58,508 bases of DNA from Treponema sp. (GTDB lineage Bacteria > Spirochaetota > Spirochaetia > Treponematales > Breznakiellaceae), in NCBI GenBank assembly GCA_031278815.1, contig JAITJS010000143.1:1-58508 (forward strand), read 5' to 3'. The notes beneath the pieces were generated by a model that saw nothing but the letters and a program-made list of their open reading frames with translations, ran no database searches and was not told the origin of the DNA. Position 1 is the first letter of the stretch. Every line of letters begins with the position of its first letter. Shown here piece by piece: positions 25,369-33,273 of the stretch. Position numbers and translations under genes: made by a program.

Positions 25369-26168
25369 ATGATCGAGCAATGGCGCAGAATACCGGATTG
25401 ATTGAAATTGAAAAACTCTGCAAGAATTTCCCCCAGAATGAAGGGGACGATATCATAGTGCTTGATAACGTGGATCTCCGTTTTGAGAGCGGTGAATTTA
25501 CTTCCCTCATCGGGCCATCAGGCTGCGGCAAGTCAACCCTGCTGCGCATCATTGCCGGCCTTACCCAAGCGGATTCGGGCAGCCTTAGACTTGACGGCGG
25601 GGCCATATCGGTACCGGGTTTTGAACGGGGTCTGGTGTTCCAGGACCCGACGCTGTTCCCGTGGATGAACATATACGAGAACATAGCCTACGGCCTCCGC
25701 TCCCGTGGCGTATATAAAGAAGAAAAGCAGAATATCCCCGCGTATTTTAAGCTTGTGGGCCTTACGGGTTTTGAGAAATCCTACCCCCACCATTTGTCGG
25801 GAGGCATGGCCCAGCGGGCGGCCCTTGCGCGGACCCTGGTCAATAAGCCAAAGGTACTGCTCCTGGATGAACCCCTGGGCGCCCTTGATGCCTTTACCCG
25901 TATGAACATGCAGGACGAGATCCTCAAAATCTGGCAGGAGCGGGGCATGACCACCGTCATGGTAACCCACGATGTGGACGAGGCCATTTACATGGCGAAC
26001 CGCATCGTGGTTATGTCCGCCCGGCCTGCGAAGATAGAAGAAGTTATTACCGTTGCATTGGGCCGGCCCCGCAGAAGGGACGATCCTGAGTTCCTCAGCC
26101 TCAGATCGAGGATACTCAAAATACTGCATTTTGCGGGAGGCGGCGTGGAACTGGAATATCAGCTTTAG
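25362..26168 (+). CDS. ABC transporter ATPase, SsuB/TauB type (transporter 1)
   Basis: This 268-residue ATPase energises the permease encoded just upstream. It shows Walker A GPSGCGKST near residue 56, the Q-loop in LVFQDPTLFPWMNIYENIAYG, signature LSGGMAQRAALARTL, Walker B VLLLDEPLGALD and the switch histidine in VMVTHDVDEAIYMANRI. The start at 25362 overlaps the permease stop and has AGAAAGG upstream; ATG 25380 is an alternative. The PWM motif after the Q-loop is typical of nitrate/sulfonate/taurine importers. Confidence 0.93.
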   Translation: MVNDRAMAQNTGLIEIEKLCKNFPQNEGDDIIVLDNVDLRFESGEFTSLIGPSGCGKSTLLRIIAGLTQADSGSLRLDGGAISVPGFERGLVFQDPTLFPWMNIYENIAYGLRSRGVYKEEKQNIPAYFKLVGLTGFEKSYPHHLSGGMAQRAALARTLVNKPKVLLLDEPLGALDAFTRMNMQDEILKIWQERGMTTVMVTHDVDEAIYMANRIVVMSARPAKIEEVITVALGRPRRRDDPEFLSLRSRILKILHFAGGGVELEYQL

Positions 26169-26343
26169 GGACCTCTGGAAACCCCGGTTGGGTTTCCAAA
26201 GGTCCCCCGGAGAAAACCGCTAACGTTTCATACCGTGTAAGAAATTACCCAAAGACGGTTTTTTCCACAGCATAGGAAAATCTCTAAAAACTTCAGTTTT
26301 TAGAGATTCCCTTTTCGGGCTTTAATCTTCCCGTTGGGAAGAT
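26169..26343 (+). other. Chain of four hairpins between transporter 1 and the first binding protein
   Basis: Read on the plus strand: a long hairpin directly after the ATPase stop (26169-26205; arms GGACCT and TGGAAACCC with exact complements); AAAACCG (26213) paired with CGGTTTT (26256), followed by a T-run, terminator-like; AATCTCTAAAAAC with a perfect 13-base complement (26279-26308); and ATCTTCCC-GTT-GGGAAGAT (26325-26343). No gene lies here. It may combine partial termination, an RNA switch and a dispersed repeat. I recognise no named riboswitch. Confidence 0.6.
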
Positions 26344-26417
26344 AGGGATTCGGGGGCGGCTGTCAAGCGGCTGTTTCCCGAAATTTATATCGTTCTTCAT
26401 TGAAAAGGAGTATCAAA

Positions 26418-27422
26418 ATGAAGAAAGTTTTCTGTATGATCCTTACCGCCGCTTTGGCCGTGTCCATTGTTTGTGCGAAAGGGTCCAGCGACAAGACCGG
26501 CGGCGAATACACCTTCCGCATCGGCACTGCGGTTACCACCACGTTGTGTGCCGCTCCGATCTACATCGCCTTTGAGAACGGCTATTTTGAGGCCGAAGGG
26601 CTCAAGTACGAGCGGATCAATGTAGGCGACGGCGAGTCCATGAACCTCCTGACCAACGGCCAGATTGACGGCATCAACAATCTGGTGGCCACCCTGATTC
26701 AGCCGCTGGCAAACGGGCTTCCGGTTAAGGTGCCCCTGGCCTTCCACACTGGTTGTATCAAGGTTTTGGTCCCCATTGATTCGCCCATCAGCACCGTGGC
26801 GGACCTCAAAGGCAAGAAAATTGGTACCGCAAGTCCGGCATCAAGTCCGACCATCATCGCCAAGCGGTACCTGGCGAATATCGGCTACAAGGTAGACGGT
26901 GATAACGCCGATGTGGAGTTCATTTATCAGAGCGCGGCGGAACTTCCCCTGCTCGTGGCAAACGGCGTCGTTGATGCCATCGGTCTCAACGACCCCAATG
27001 CCCAGATCCAGGAGAACACCGGCAAATTCCGTACTATCATCAATACAGCGACCGACGATTACCTTGCCCATGAATTCTGCTGTGTAGTGGCCGTCAGGAC
27101 CGAGACCATCAACACCCATCCTGAGGAGAGCGCCAGGTTTATCCGGGCGATTCAGAAGGCCTCCGTATGGGTGCAGAACAATCCCGAAGAGGCCGCCAGG
27201 GTTCTTGGAGAGAAGAACTGGATTCCCGGTGATATTACCGTGAACGCCCAGATTCTCAGGACCTACGACTACCGCGCGTCGGTGAGCCAGGCCGAGATCG
27301 CCCTTGATCGCAATGCCCGGGACCTTCAGAAAATCGGTTTGCTTGACGCTGATGTGGATGTGGCCGCCCTGGTGCGGAATACTTTCGTGGCCCTTTCAGG
27401 CGTTTCGGATACTGCCCGCTAG
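26418..27422 (+). CDS. NMT1/SsuA-type substrate-binding protein 1
   Basis: This 334-residue exported protein starts at the ATG behind AAAGGAG. Its signal sequence (KKVFCMILTAALAVSIVCA) ends at a cysteine that could be lipidated in spirochetes, whose lipoprotein signals are relaxed, or cleaved after VCA. The mature part has the type II periplasmic-binding pattern: APIYIAFENGYFEAEGLKYE near residue 47, STVADLKGKKIGTASPASSPT near 130 and VANGVVDAIGLNDPNAQI near 180. The family delivers sulfonates, nitrate, thiamine precursors or related small molecules to SsuC-type permeases. The ligand cannot be read from sequence. It is followed by a second binding protein about 100 bases on. Confidence 0.88.
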   Translation: MKKVFCMILTAALAVSIVCAKGSSDKTGGEYTFRIGTAVTTTLCAAPIYIAFENGYFEAEGLKYERINVGDGESMNLLTNGQIDGINNLVATLIQPLANGLPVKVPLAFHTGCIKVLVPIDSPISTVADLKGKKIGTASPASSPTIIAKRYLANIGYKVDGDNADVEFIYQSAAELPLLVANGVVDAIGLNDPNAQIQENTGKFRTIINTATDDYLAHEFCCVVAVRTETINTHPEESARFIRAIQKASVWVQNNPEEAARVLGEKNWIPGDITVNAQILRTYDYRASVSQAEIALDRNARDLQKIGLLDADVDVAALVRNTFVALSGVSDTAR

Positions 27423-27441
27423 CGGTATTTTTTTAACCAGG

Positions 27442-27464
27442 ATTCCTATAATTAATATAGGAAT
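27442..27464. promoter_or_regulatory. Palindromic operator-like site upstream of binding protein 2
   Basis: ATTCCTATA, five central bases (ATTAA), then the exact complement TATAGGAAT. Near copies occur before the nifH-like gene (23191-23207) and at the cysK promoter (39590-39612). A dimeric repressor or activator would be expected to bind. AT-rich sites of this style are known for Rrf2-family sulfur and iron-sulfur regulators, but the regulator is not in the window. A second inverted repeat, GACCGGC with GCCGGTC (27477-27508), follows before the start codon. Confidence 0.6.
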
Positions 27465-27523
27465 TATTATACAAAAGACCGGCGAAGATGGTTTCGTCGT
27501 TGCCGGTCAAAAGAAAGGATTTT

Positions 27524-28591
27524 ATGAAAAGAATTTTTGTTACCCTGTTTTTGTCTTGCGCCGCTGTTTCCCTGCTCATGGCGGGAGGCGGCAGACAGGA
27601 GGCCGACGCGACTTCCCAGCCTGCGGTCTTAAAGCCCTTTAACCTGGGACACCTCAATTCCACAGCCCACCTTCTGGCCTTCGTTGGCAAGGAAGAAGGC
27701 TTCTTTGCCGAAGAGGGTCTGGACGCGGTGCTGACCCAGTTCGCCAGCGCCGCTGAACTTGCCGCAGGGCTTGAGTCCGGCAAGCTGGACGTGGCTTTTA
27801 TCGGTTCGGTTCCGGTAGTAACCTTCCAGTCCACCGGTCATGACCTCACGATCTTCGGCGGCGCCATGACCAACGGGCACGGTTATGTCATCAAAACCGA
27901 ATTGGTTCCTCCGGGTTTTAAGGAAGGGGACATCACTGTCCTCAAGGGAAGGAACGTGGCAACGGTCAAAAACAGCGTCCAGGAGTACGAGCTTCTGGTG
28001 CTGCTGAAAAACAATAACCTCACACCAGGCCAGGATGTGCAGGTTGTGTATTTCAATAACCAGACCGAAGCGTACAACGCCCTTCAGAACAAAGAAATTG
28101 ATGCCGTATCAGTCTACTCTCCCTACGCATCCCGTGCCCGGAGCGAAGGTTATACGGTGGTTTACTATTGCAATGAAAAGGCCGAATTCCTCAATCAGCC
28201 TTGCTGCCGTCAAGTGGCCCATACTCCGGCGCTCAAGGCGAATCCCGCTCTCTTTGAGGCTGCGGAACGGGCTTTTATAAAGGCGTATAAATTCTCCCAG
28301 GAGAACCGCGCAAAGACCATTGACGATGTGAACAAATACATCCCCCTGGCAAGGGAATTGGTGGAGTACGAGGTGTACGGCGGCCACAGCGTTTCCAGTC
28401 CCGATCCGGACAAGAAAGCAACGGTGGCGTTAAAGGAAGACGTGGTCGCCTTTGGTTATACCCATGACTACGACATCGAACCGCTGTACAATACCGCCAT
28501 TTACAAGGCGGCCTTGGACAGCCTCTTAAAGGCCAATCCCAATGACGCGATATACAAGGGACTACTGGATCATTTTAACCAGTATGAATGA
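27524..28591 (+). CDS. NMT1/SsuA-type substrate-binding protein 2
   Basis: This 355-residue exported protein starts with a signal peptide (KRIFVTLFLSCAAVSLLMAGGG) behind AAAGGA. The mature domain contains LGHLNSTAHLLAFVGKEEGFFAEEGLDAVL, SAAELAAGLESGKLDVAFIGSVP and DAVSVYSPYASRARSEGY, the pattern of nitrate/sulfonate/taurine-type binding proteins. It differs strongly from binding protein 1 and carries a cysteine pair (QPCCRQV). With the ATPase and permease that follow it would form transporter 2. The preceding operator-like palindrome suggests its own transcription start. Confidence 0.9.
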   Translation: MKRIFVTLFLSCAAVSLLMAGGGRQEADATSQPAVLKPFNLGHLNSTAHLLAFVGKEEGFFAEEGLDAVLTQFASAAELAAGLESGKLDVAFIGSVPVVTFQSTGHDLTIFGGAMTNGHGYVIKTELVPPGFKEGDITVLKGRNVATVKNSVQEYELLVLLKNNNLTPGQDVQVVYFNNQTEAYNALQNKEIDAVSVYSPYASRARSEGYTVVYYCNEKAEFLNQPCCRQVAHTPALKANPALFEAAERAFIKAYKFSQENRAKTIDDVNKYIPLARELVEYEVYGGHSVSSPDPDKKATVALKEDVVAFGYTHDYDIEPLYNTAIYKAALDSLLKANPNDAIYKGLLDHFNQYE

Positions 28592-28717
28592 TCCTTTCAT
28601 AAAACTCGGTTGGTTTTGGGAAAGCCTTTGAATAACAACTAATTTCCGGGGCGACGGCGGGCCTCCTGCTTTTCCTCAAACCGCCGCCGCCCTTGTATCA
28701 TGAACAAAGGAAGAAGG

Positions 28718-29545
28718 GTGCACAAGATTGAAGTGAGCGGGCTGACCGTTCAATACCGGGAGGGGAACGGGGTGTTTACCGCCCTGGAAGCTATATCCTT
28801 CGCTGTTGAGCAAGGGGAGTTTGTCAGCATCATAGGGTCCTCGGGCTGCGGCAAGAGTACGCTGTTGGGCATCCTGGGGGGACTGCGCCGCCCGGACGCG
28901 GGAGCGGCGTCTATTGACGGCAAACAGGTTACCGGTCCTGGTCCTGACCGGAGTATGGTCTTTCAGCATTATTCGCTTTTTCCCTGGATGACCGCGCGGA
29001 ACAATGTGGCCTTTGGTATTAAACAGGTGAAAAAAAACCTTCCCCGCAGGGAACGTCTGGACAAGGCCGCCGTTTTTCTCGCCAAAGTGGGGCTTGAGCA
29101 TGTAAGCGGCAAATACCCCGGACAGCTTTCGGGAGGAATGAGGCAGCGGGTTGCCATTGCCCGGGCTCTTGCTATGGATACGGAAATACTGCTTATGGAC
29201 GAGCCCTTTGGGGCGGTGGACGCCAGGAACAGGACCATTTTGCAGGAACTTCTCTTAAGGCTCTGGGAGGGGGGCGCTGACGATGTGGTGTATCCCCCCG
29301 GCGAAGGCCCCCGATTGCAGGATCGCAAGACCGTCGTGTTTGTTACCCACGACATCGACGAGGCCATCCTCCTGGCCGACAGGATCATCATGATGCGTAA
29401 CAGCCCCGGAAAAATATACCGCGAAATAGCCGTTCCCTTTGAGCGGCCCCGAAACCGCGCCTCGTTGATTCAGACCCCCGAATATACCAAACTCCGGAAT
29501 GAACTTTTGGCGCTGTTTTTCAACGATTTTGGGAGCGCAATATGA
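28718..29545 (+). CDS. ABC transporter ATPase, SsuB/TauB type (transporter 2)
   Basis: This 275-residue ATPase has Walker A GSSGCGKST, Q-loop MVFQHYSLFPWMTARNNVAFG, signature LSGGMRQRVAIARAL, Walker B LLMDEPFGAVD and switch VFVTHDIDEAILLADRI. A loop of about 20 residues (EGGADDVVYPPGEGP...) is inserted between the D-loop and the switch strand, unusual for the family. I prefer the GTG at 28718 because AAGGAAGAAG lies before it; ATG 28700 has no such site. Its stop overlaps the permease start as ATGA. Confidence 0.92.
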   Translation: MHKIEVSGLTVQYREGNGVFTALEAISFAVEQGEFVSIIGSSGCGKSTLLGILGGLRRPDAGAASIDGKQVTGPGPDRSMVFQHYSLFPWMTARNNVAFGIKQVKKNLPRRERLDKAAVFLAKVGLEHVSGKYPGQLSGGMRQRVAIARALAMDTEILLMDEPFGAVDARNRTILQELLLRLWEGGADDVVYPPGEGPRLQDRKTVVFVTHDIDEAILLADRIIMMRNSPGKIYREIAVPFERPRNRASLIQTPEYTKLRNELLALFFNDFGSAI

Positions 29546-30492
29546 AAAAAGCGGTTTTTCCCGCCGCCGTAGGACGCCTTCTTAAAGCGCGCTTTGTAAA
29601 AGCGGCCCATGTTCTCTTTATTATTTTTTTACTCGTTCAGATTTTTGAAGACAAGGCGAAAAATCCCCATCCCGCTTACGCGCTTGTTTTTATCATCGCC
29701 GTTGAAATTGTTTTTATACTTATATCAATGCTCGTAAAGAAAACGGAAACGGTGCATTTGTTTGCCGATATAAGCGGCTTTGTGTATCTGTTTATCATTT
29801 TATGGACCCTTTTCACCGCGAAATTCAATATACTCAAGGAATCTTTTTTCCCACCTCCCGGCACCGTCTTTGAACAGGCCGTGAGGGACGGAAGCGTCAT
29901 CCTGGGCAATATCAGGACGTCCCTGGGCATCGTGGTGCAGGGCTATGTTTTCGCGCTTTGCCTGGCAATTCCTCTGGGCCTTCTCCTCGGCTGGAACAGC
30001 AGGGCGGGGAACGCGGCGGTCTACATCTCCAAGTTTCTCGGGTCCATACCGCCGGTGGTCTACATACCCTACGGCATCGCCCTCCTGCCGACCTTCCGTT
30101 CCGTTTCGGTGATGGTCATCTTCCTCGCCTCGTTCTGGCCTGCCTTCGCAGGAACCATGAGCGGGGTGCTGCATGTGGAACGTCAGGTCATTGAGTCCGC
30201 GCTGTCCCTTAACGTGAAGAAGATCCCCATGCTGTTCCAGATCATTTTGCCCGCCGCCCTGCCTCAGATCTTTATCGGCTGTAACCAGGGCCTGACGGTT
30301 TCGTTTATCCTGCTCACCTCGGCGGAAATGATCGGAGGCAGGAGCGGCCTCGGCTATTATGTAAAAAACTTCTCCGACTTCGGCGATTACACCCGCATCA
30401 TCGCCGGCGTTATTGTAATCGGCATCGTCATAACGGCGATCACCTTCTTTTTCAACAAATTGCAGAAGTTTCTGCTGCGCTGGAAAAGCTAA
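29542..30492 (+). CDS. ABC transporter permease, SsuC/TauC type (transporter 2)
   Basis: This 316-residue membrane protein has an N-terminal block of about four helices (residues 20-95) and a six-helix permease domain from NIRTSLGIVVQGYVFALCLAIPLGLLLGW. The ATPase-contact loop reads ESALSLNVKKIPMLFQIILPAALPQIFIG. The start codon overlaps the ATPase stop. Architecture mirrors the permease at 24391. It is followed 25 bases later by the first methyltransferase gene, so transport and methyl transfer share one transcript. Confidence 0.9.
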   Translation: MKKAVFPAAVGRLLKARFVKAAHVLFIIFLLVQIFEDKAKNPHPAYALVFIIAVEIVFILISMLVKKTETVHLFADISGFVYLFIILWTLFTAKFNILKESFFPPPGTVFEQAVRDGSVILGNIRTSLGIVVQGYVFALCLAIPLGLLLGWNSRAGNAAVYISKFLGSIPPVVYIPYGIALLPTFRSVSVMVIFLASFWPAFAGTMSGVLHVERQVIESALSLNVKKIPMLFQIILPAALPQIFIGCNQGLTVSFILLTSAEMIGGRSGLGYYVKNFSDFGDYTRIIAGVIVIGIVITAITFFFNKLQKFLLRWKS

Positions 30493-30517
30493 ACGGAAAA
30501 CCTGATAGGAGAACATT

Positions 30518-31558
30518 ATGAACTCGAAAGAAATTATCACGAATCTTTTGGACCTGCGACCAACGCCGCGGCTTCCCGCGACATTGATGTCGGCAGGGGC
30601 CTGGGCACTCAACTCAAACGGCCTTTCCCTCGAAAAAGCGCTTGTCACGCCAGCGGAAGAAGCGGCGGAAATCCTGTACCGGGCCTATAACAGCGTCAAT
30701 TCCGATATAGTATGGGCCATGTCGGGCTATAACAACATTGTCATCGGCGCGCTGGGTGGCAGGATAAAGTTCCGCCTCAAGGGAACCCCCGATGTAATCG
30801 AGACGCTGATTAAGGATCCGCAGGATGTGGACAGTCTTGACATCAACAAAATCAAAGATGATGAAAAGATTCGTTTTATCCTTGAGGTTTCACGGTTACT
30901 GGCCCATAAGGTCAACGGCGAAAATTACCTTGCCCTGACGCGCTGGGGGCCCTTTACTCTGGCGGGGCTTCTCTACGGCGCGGAAAACCTCATGCGGGAC
31001 GTATATAAAAACCCCGATGCGGTGCGCCGTCTCATTGATTTTACCGTTGACCTCTATATTGCCTATGCGGAACTGTATATCGACAACGGTGTTGATTTCT
31101 TTCTGCTGGCGGAACCGACTACTTCGGGAGACATGATTTCGCGCAAACATTTTGAAGTCTTCGCCCTCCCGGCCTTCAAAAAAGTTTTTGACACGCTCAA
31201 GGCGAAAAAAGTGAGGACAGCGCTCCACATCTGCGGCAATATCGAAAACCGGCTTGATCTCCTCAATGACATCGGCGCCGAATTAATTTCCGTTGATTAC
31301 AAGGTAAACCTTAAAAAATGCCGGGAAGTCTTTAACAAAAAAACCGCCTTTGCCGGGAACGTCAACCCCGCCGGGGTAATGCTTAAGGAGCGCCCTGAAG
31401 GGGTAGCGAAGGCCAGCCTGGAATGTATTGCCGATGCCGGCAATGAACCGGGTTTTCTGCTCATGCCCGGCTGCGATATACCGCCCGCCACACCGGCGGA
31501 TAACATCAGGGCTCTGACAAGGACGGGGCGTGAATACTTGTTTAACGGCGCCGCTTGA
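30518..31558 (+). CDS. UroD/MtaA-family zinc methyltransferase 1
   Basis: This 346-residue protein belongs to the uroporphyrinogen decarboxylase fold, in the branch that moves methyl groups to or from corrinoid proteins (MtaA, MtbA, CmuA). The zinc ligands are visible: His237 and Cys239 in LHICGN and Cys319 in LMPGCDIPPATP. True UroD enzymes lack this His-x-Cys...Cys set. Other matching stretches are TRWGPFTLAGLLYG and FLLAEPTTSGDMISRKHFEVFALP. A GGAG site precedes the ATG. It lies directly before the corrinoid protein, its likely partner. Whether it takes the methyl group from the substrate or from the corrinoid cannot be decided here. Confidence 0.88.
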   Translation: MNSKEIITNLLDLRPTPRLPATLMSAGAWALNSNGLSLEKALVTPAEEAAEILYRAYNSVNSDIVWAMSGYNNIVIGALGGRIKFRLKGTPDVIETLIKDPQDVDSLDINKIKDDEKIRFILEVSRLLAHKVNGENYLALTRWGPFTLAGLLYGAENLMRDVYKNPDAVRRLIDFTVDLYIAYAELYIDNGVDFFLLAEPTTSGDMISRKHFEVFALPAFKKVFDTLKAKKVRTALHICGNIENRLDLLNDIGAELISVDYKVNLKKCREVFNKKTAFAGNVNPAGVMLKERPEGVAKASLECIADAGNEPGFLLMPGCDIPPATPADNIRALTRTGREYLFNGAA

Positions 31559-31580
31559 GCGGTATTACAGGAGGAATAAA

Positions 31581-32225
31581 ATGAGCGAGGAATTACTGAA
31601 GAAACTTGCCGATTCGGTCGTGGACATGGATGAGGAAAGGGCCGTCAAATATTCCAACCAGGCGGTGGAAGAAAAAGTCGATGCCTATCTTGCCATCGAC
31701 AAGGGGCTGGCCAAGGGAATGGAGCGGGCGGGAAAACTCTTTGACGAGGAAGCGTATTTTGTCCCCGAACTTATCATCTGCTCTGACGCCATGAACGCCG
31801 GCATCGGTGTATTAAAGCCCCATCTAAAACAGGAAGATATTACGGTAAAGCACAAAGGGGTTATCGGTGTTATTGAAGGCGACACCCACGATATCGGGAA
31901 AAACCTGGTGAAGATCATGCTTGAAGCATCGGGGTTTGAAATCCTGGATTTGGGACGGGATGTGCCGCCCCAGGTCTTTGTGGACAAGGCTGAGGAGATT
32001 GGGGCAGAGCTGATACTTCTTTCAAGCCTTATGACAACAACCATGGACAACATGGAAGAAGTAGTAAAAATACTGGTCAAGCGGGGCATACGGGCCAGGT
32101 TTAAGGTCGCCGTCGGCGGCGGACCCATCAGTCAGGCCTTTGCGGATCGCATCGGGGCCGACGGTTATTCCAAGAACGCCAACGACGCGGTGCGGCTCTG
32201 CAGCGCGCTCGTTGCTGGGGCCTGA
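31581..32225 (+). CDS. Corrinoid (B12-binding) methyl-carrier protein, MtbC/MtaC type
   Basis: This 214-residue protein has the two-part build of methyl-carrier corrinoid proteins. Residues 1-90 are a four-helix cap (KYSNQAVEEKVDAYLAIDKGLAKGM...GKLFDEEAYFVPELIICSDAM). Residues 92-214 are the Rossmann-type B12 domain with the cobalt-ligand motif GDTHDIGKN (His103) and VAVGGGPISQAFADRIGADGYSKNA. An AGGAGG site precedes the ATG. It accepts methyl groups onto Co(I) and hands them on. Its stop is one base from the next methyltransferase start. Confidence 0.95.
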   Translation: MSEELLKKLADSVVDMDEERAVKYSNQAVEEKVDAYLAIDKGLAKGMERAGKLFDEEAYFVPELIICSDAMNAGIGVLKPHLKQEDITVKHKGVIGVIEGDTHDIGKNLVKIMLEASGFEILDLGRDVPPQVFVDKAEEIGAELILLSSLMTTTMDNMEEVVKILVKRGIRARFKVAVGGGPISQAFADRIGADGYSKNANDAVRLCSALVAGA

Positions 32226-32226
32226 T

Positions 32227-33273
32227 ATGTCCGGCGCTTTTTCTCCCCATGAACGTCTTATGAGACAGCTCCAGCGGAAACTGGATAAAAAGGGGATCGA
32301 ACGGCCGCCGGTCATCTGCCCCGGCGGCATGATGAACGCCGCCATCGTCGAGGTGATGCAAAAGGGGGGCCGCACCCTTCCCGAGGCCCACCACGAGGGC
32401 GGCCTGATGGCGGGCCTTGCCGAGGATGTACAGGCCTTTACGGGTTTTGAAAATTACGGCGTTCCCTTCTGCATGACCGTCGAACCCGAGGCCCTGGGCA
32501 GCAGTATCAATTACGGCTCCCTCACCTGCGAACCCAAGGTAGCCAGGGAAAATTTCCCCCATGTTAAGGATGTTGAGTTTGTACCCAATGGGGCTGTCGC
32601 AAAAAGTAGACGGGGTGCGGCGGTTCTTGAGGCAATAAACGCGCTCTCCCGCAGGCATCAAGACATTCCCGTCATCGGCAGCATCACGGGGCCCGTGAGC
32701 AGCGCCGCTTCTCTGGTAGACCCCATGACGTTCTTCAAAGAGCTGTACCGGGACAGGGAAAACGCCCACCGGCTTTTGGCTTATGTTACCGGACAGCTTG
32801 TTGATTGGGCCCTGGGCATGGCTGAAAGCGGCGCTTCGGTTGTATCCATTGCCGATCCTACTGCCACAGGAGAAATACTGGGCCCCCGGCTCTTTGAGGA
32901 ATACGCCCTGCCCTATCTCAATCAGATCATCCAGGCCCTGCACAAGGCCGGGAAACCCGTAATTGTCCACATCTGCGGTGATGTGGGCCGGGTTAAACAG
33001 CATCTTTACAACCTTGAAAGCGAGGCCCTCAGCGTTGACGCTATGGTGAATCTCGCGCTAGTCAAAAAAGAAAATCCCGCTGTTACCACTATGGGAAATG
33101 TAAGCACCTATCTTTTGGAATCAGGCGATCCCGGGCGCATACAAAAGGCCGCCAAAATTCTTTTTGACAGAGGAATTGACATCATCGCTCCTGCCTGCGG
33201 CCTTTCAACCTCAAGCCCCCTTGAAAACATCCGGGCCTTTACCGCCGCGGTAAAAGAGAGGCCGGATGCCTGA
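32227..33273 (+). CDS. UroD/MtaA-family zinc methyltransferase 2
   Basis: This 348-residue protein is a paralogue of methyltransferase 1. The zinc-binding pattern is VHICGDVG near residue 250 and APACGLSTSSPLENI near 326. The central strand regions (VIGSITGPVSSAASLVDP, VVSIADPTATGEILGPRLFEEYALPYL) match MtaA/MtbA-type enzymes, which usually pass the methyl group from the corrinoid protein to an acceptor such as a thiol or tetrahydrofolate. It begins one base after the corrinoid gene's stop codon. It overlaps the activase gene by 8 bases. Confidence 0.9.
   Translation: MSGAFSPHERLMRQLQRKLDKKGIERPPVICPGGMMNAAIVEVMQKGGRTLPEAHHEGGLMAGLAEDVQAFTGFENYGVPFCMTVEPEALGSSINYGSLTCEPKVARENFPHVKDVEFVPNGAVAKSRRGAAVLEAINALSRRHQDIPVIGSITGPVSSAASLVDPMTFFKELYRDRENAHRLLAYVTGQLVDWALGMAESGASVVSIADPTATGEILGPRLFEEYALPYLNQIIQALHKAGKPVIVHICGDVGRVKQHLYNLESEALSVDAMVNLALVKKENPAVTTMGNVSTYLLESGDPGRIQKAAKILFDRGIDIIAPACGLSTSSPLENIRAFTAAVKERPDA

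Noticed and set aside
26169-26343. Cobalamin or SAM riboswitch
   Set aside because: The hairpin order and loop sequences do not match the B12-box or SAM-I core that I know; only undefined structure can be claimed.
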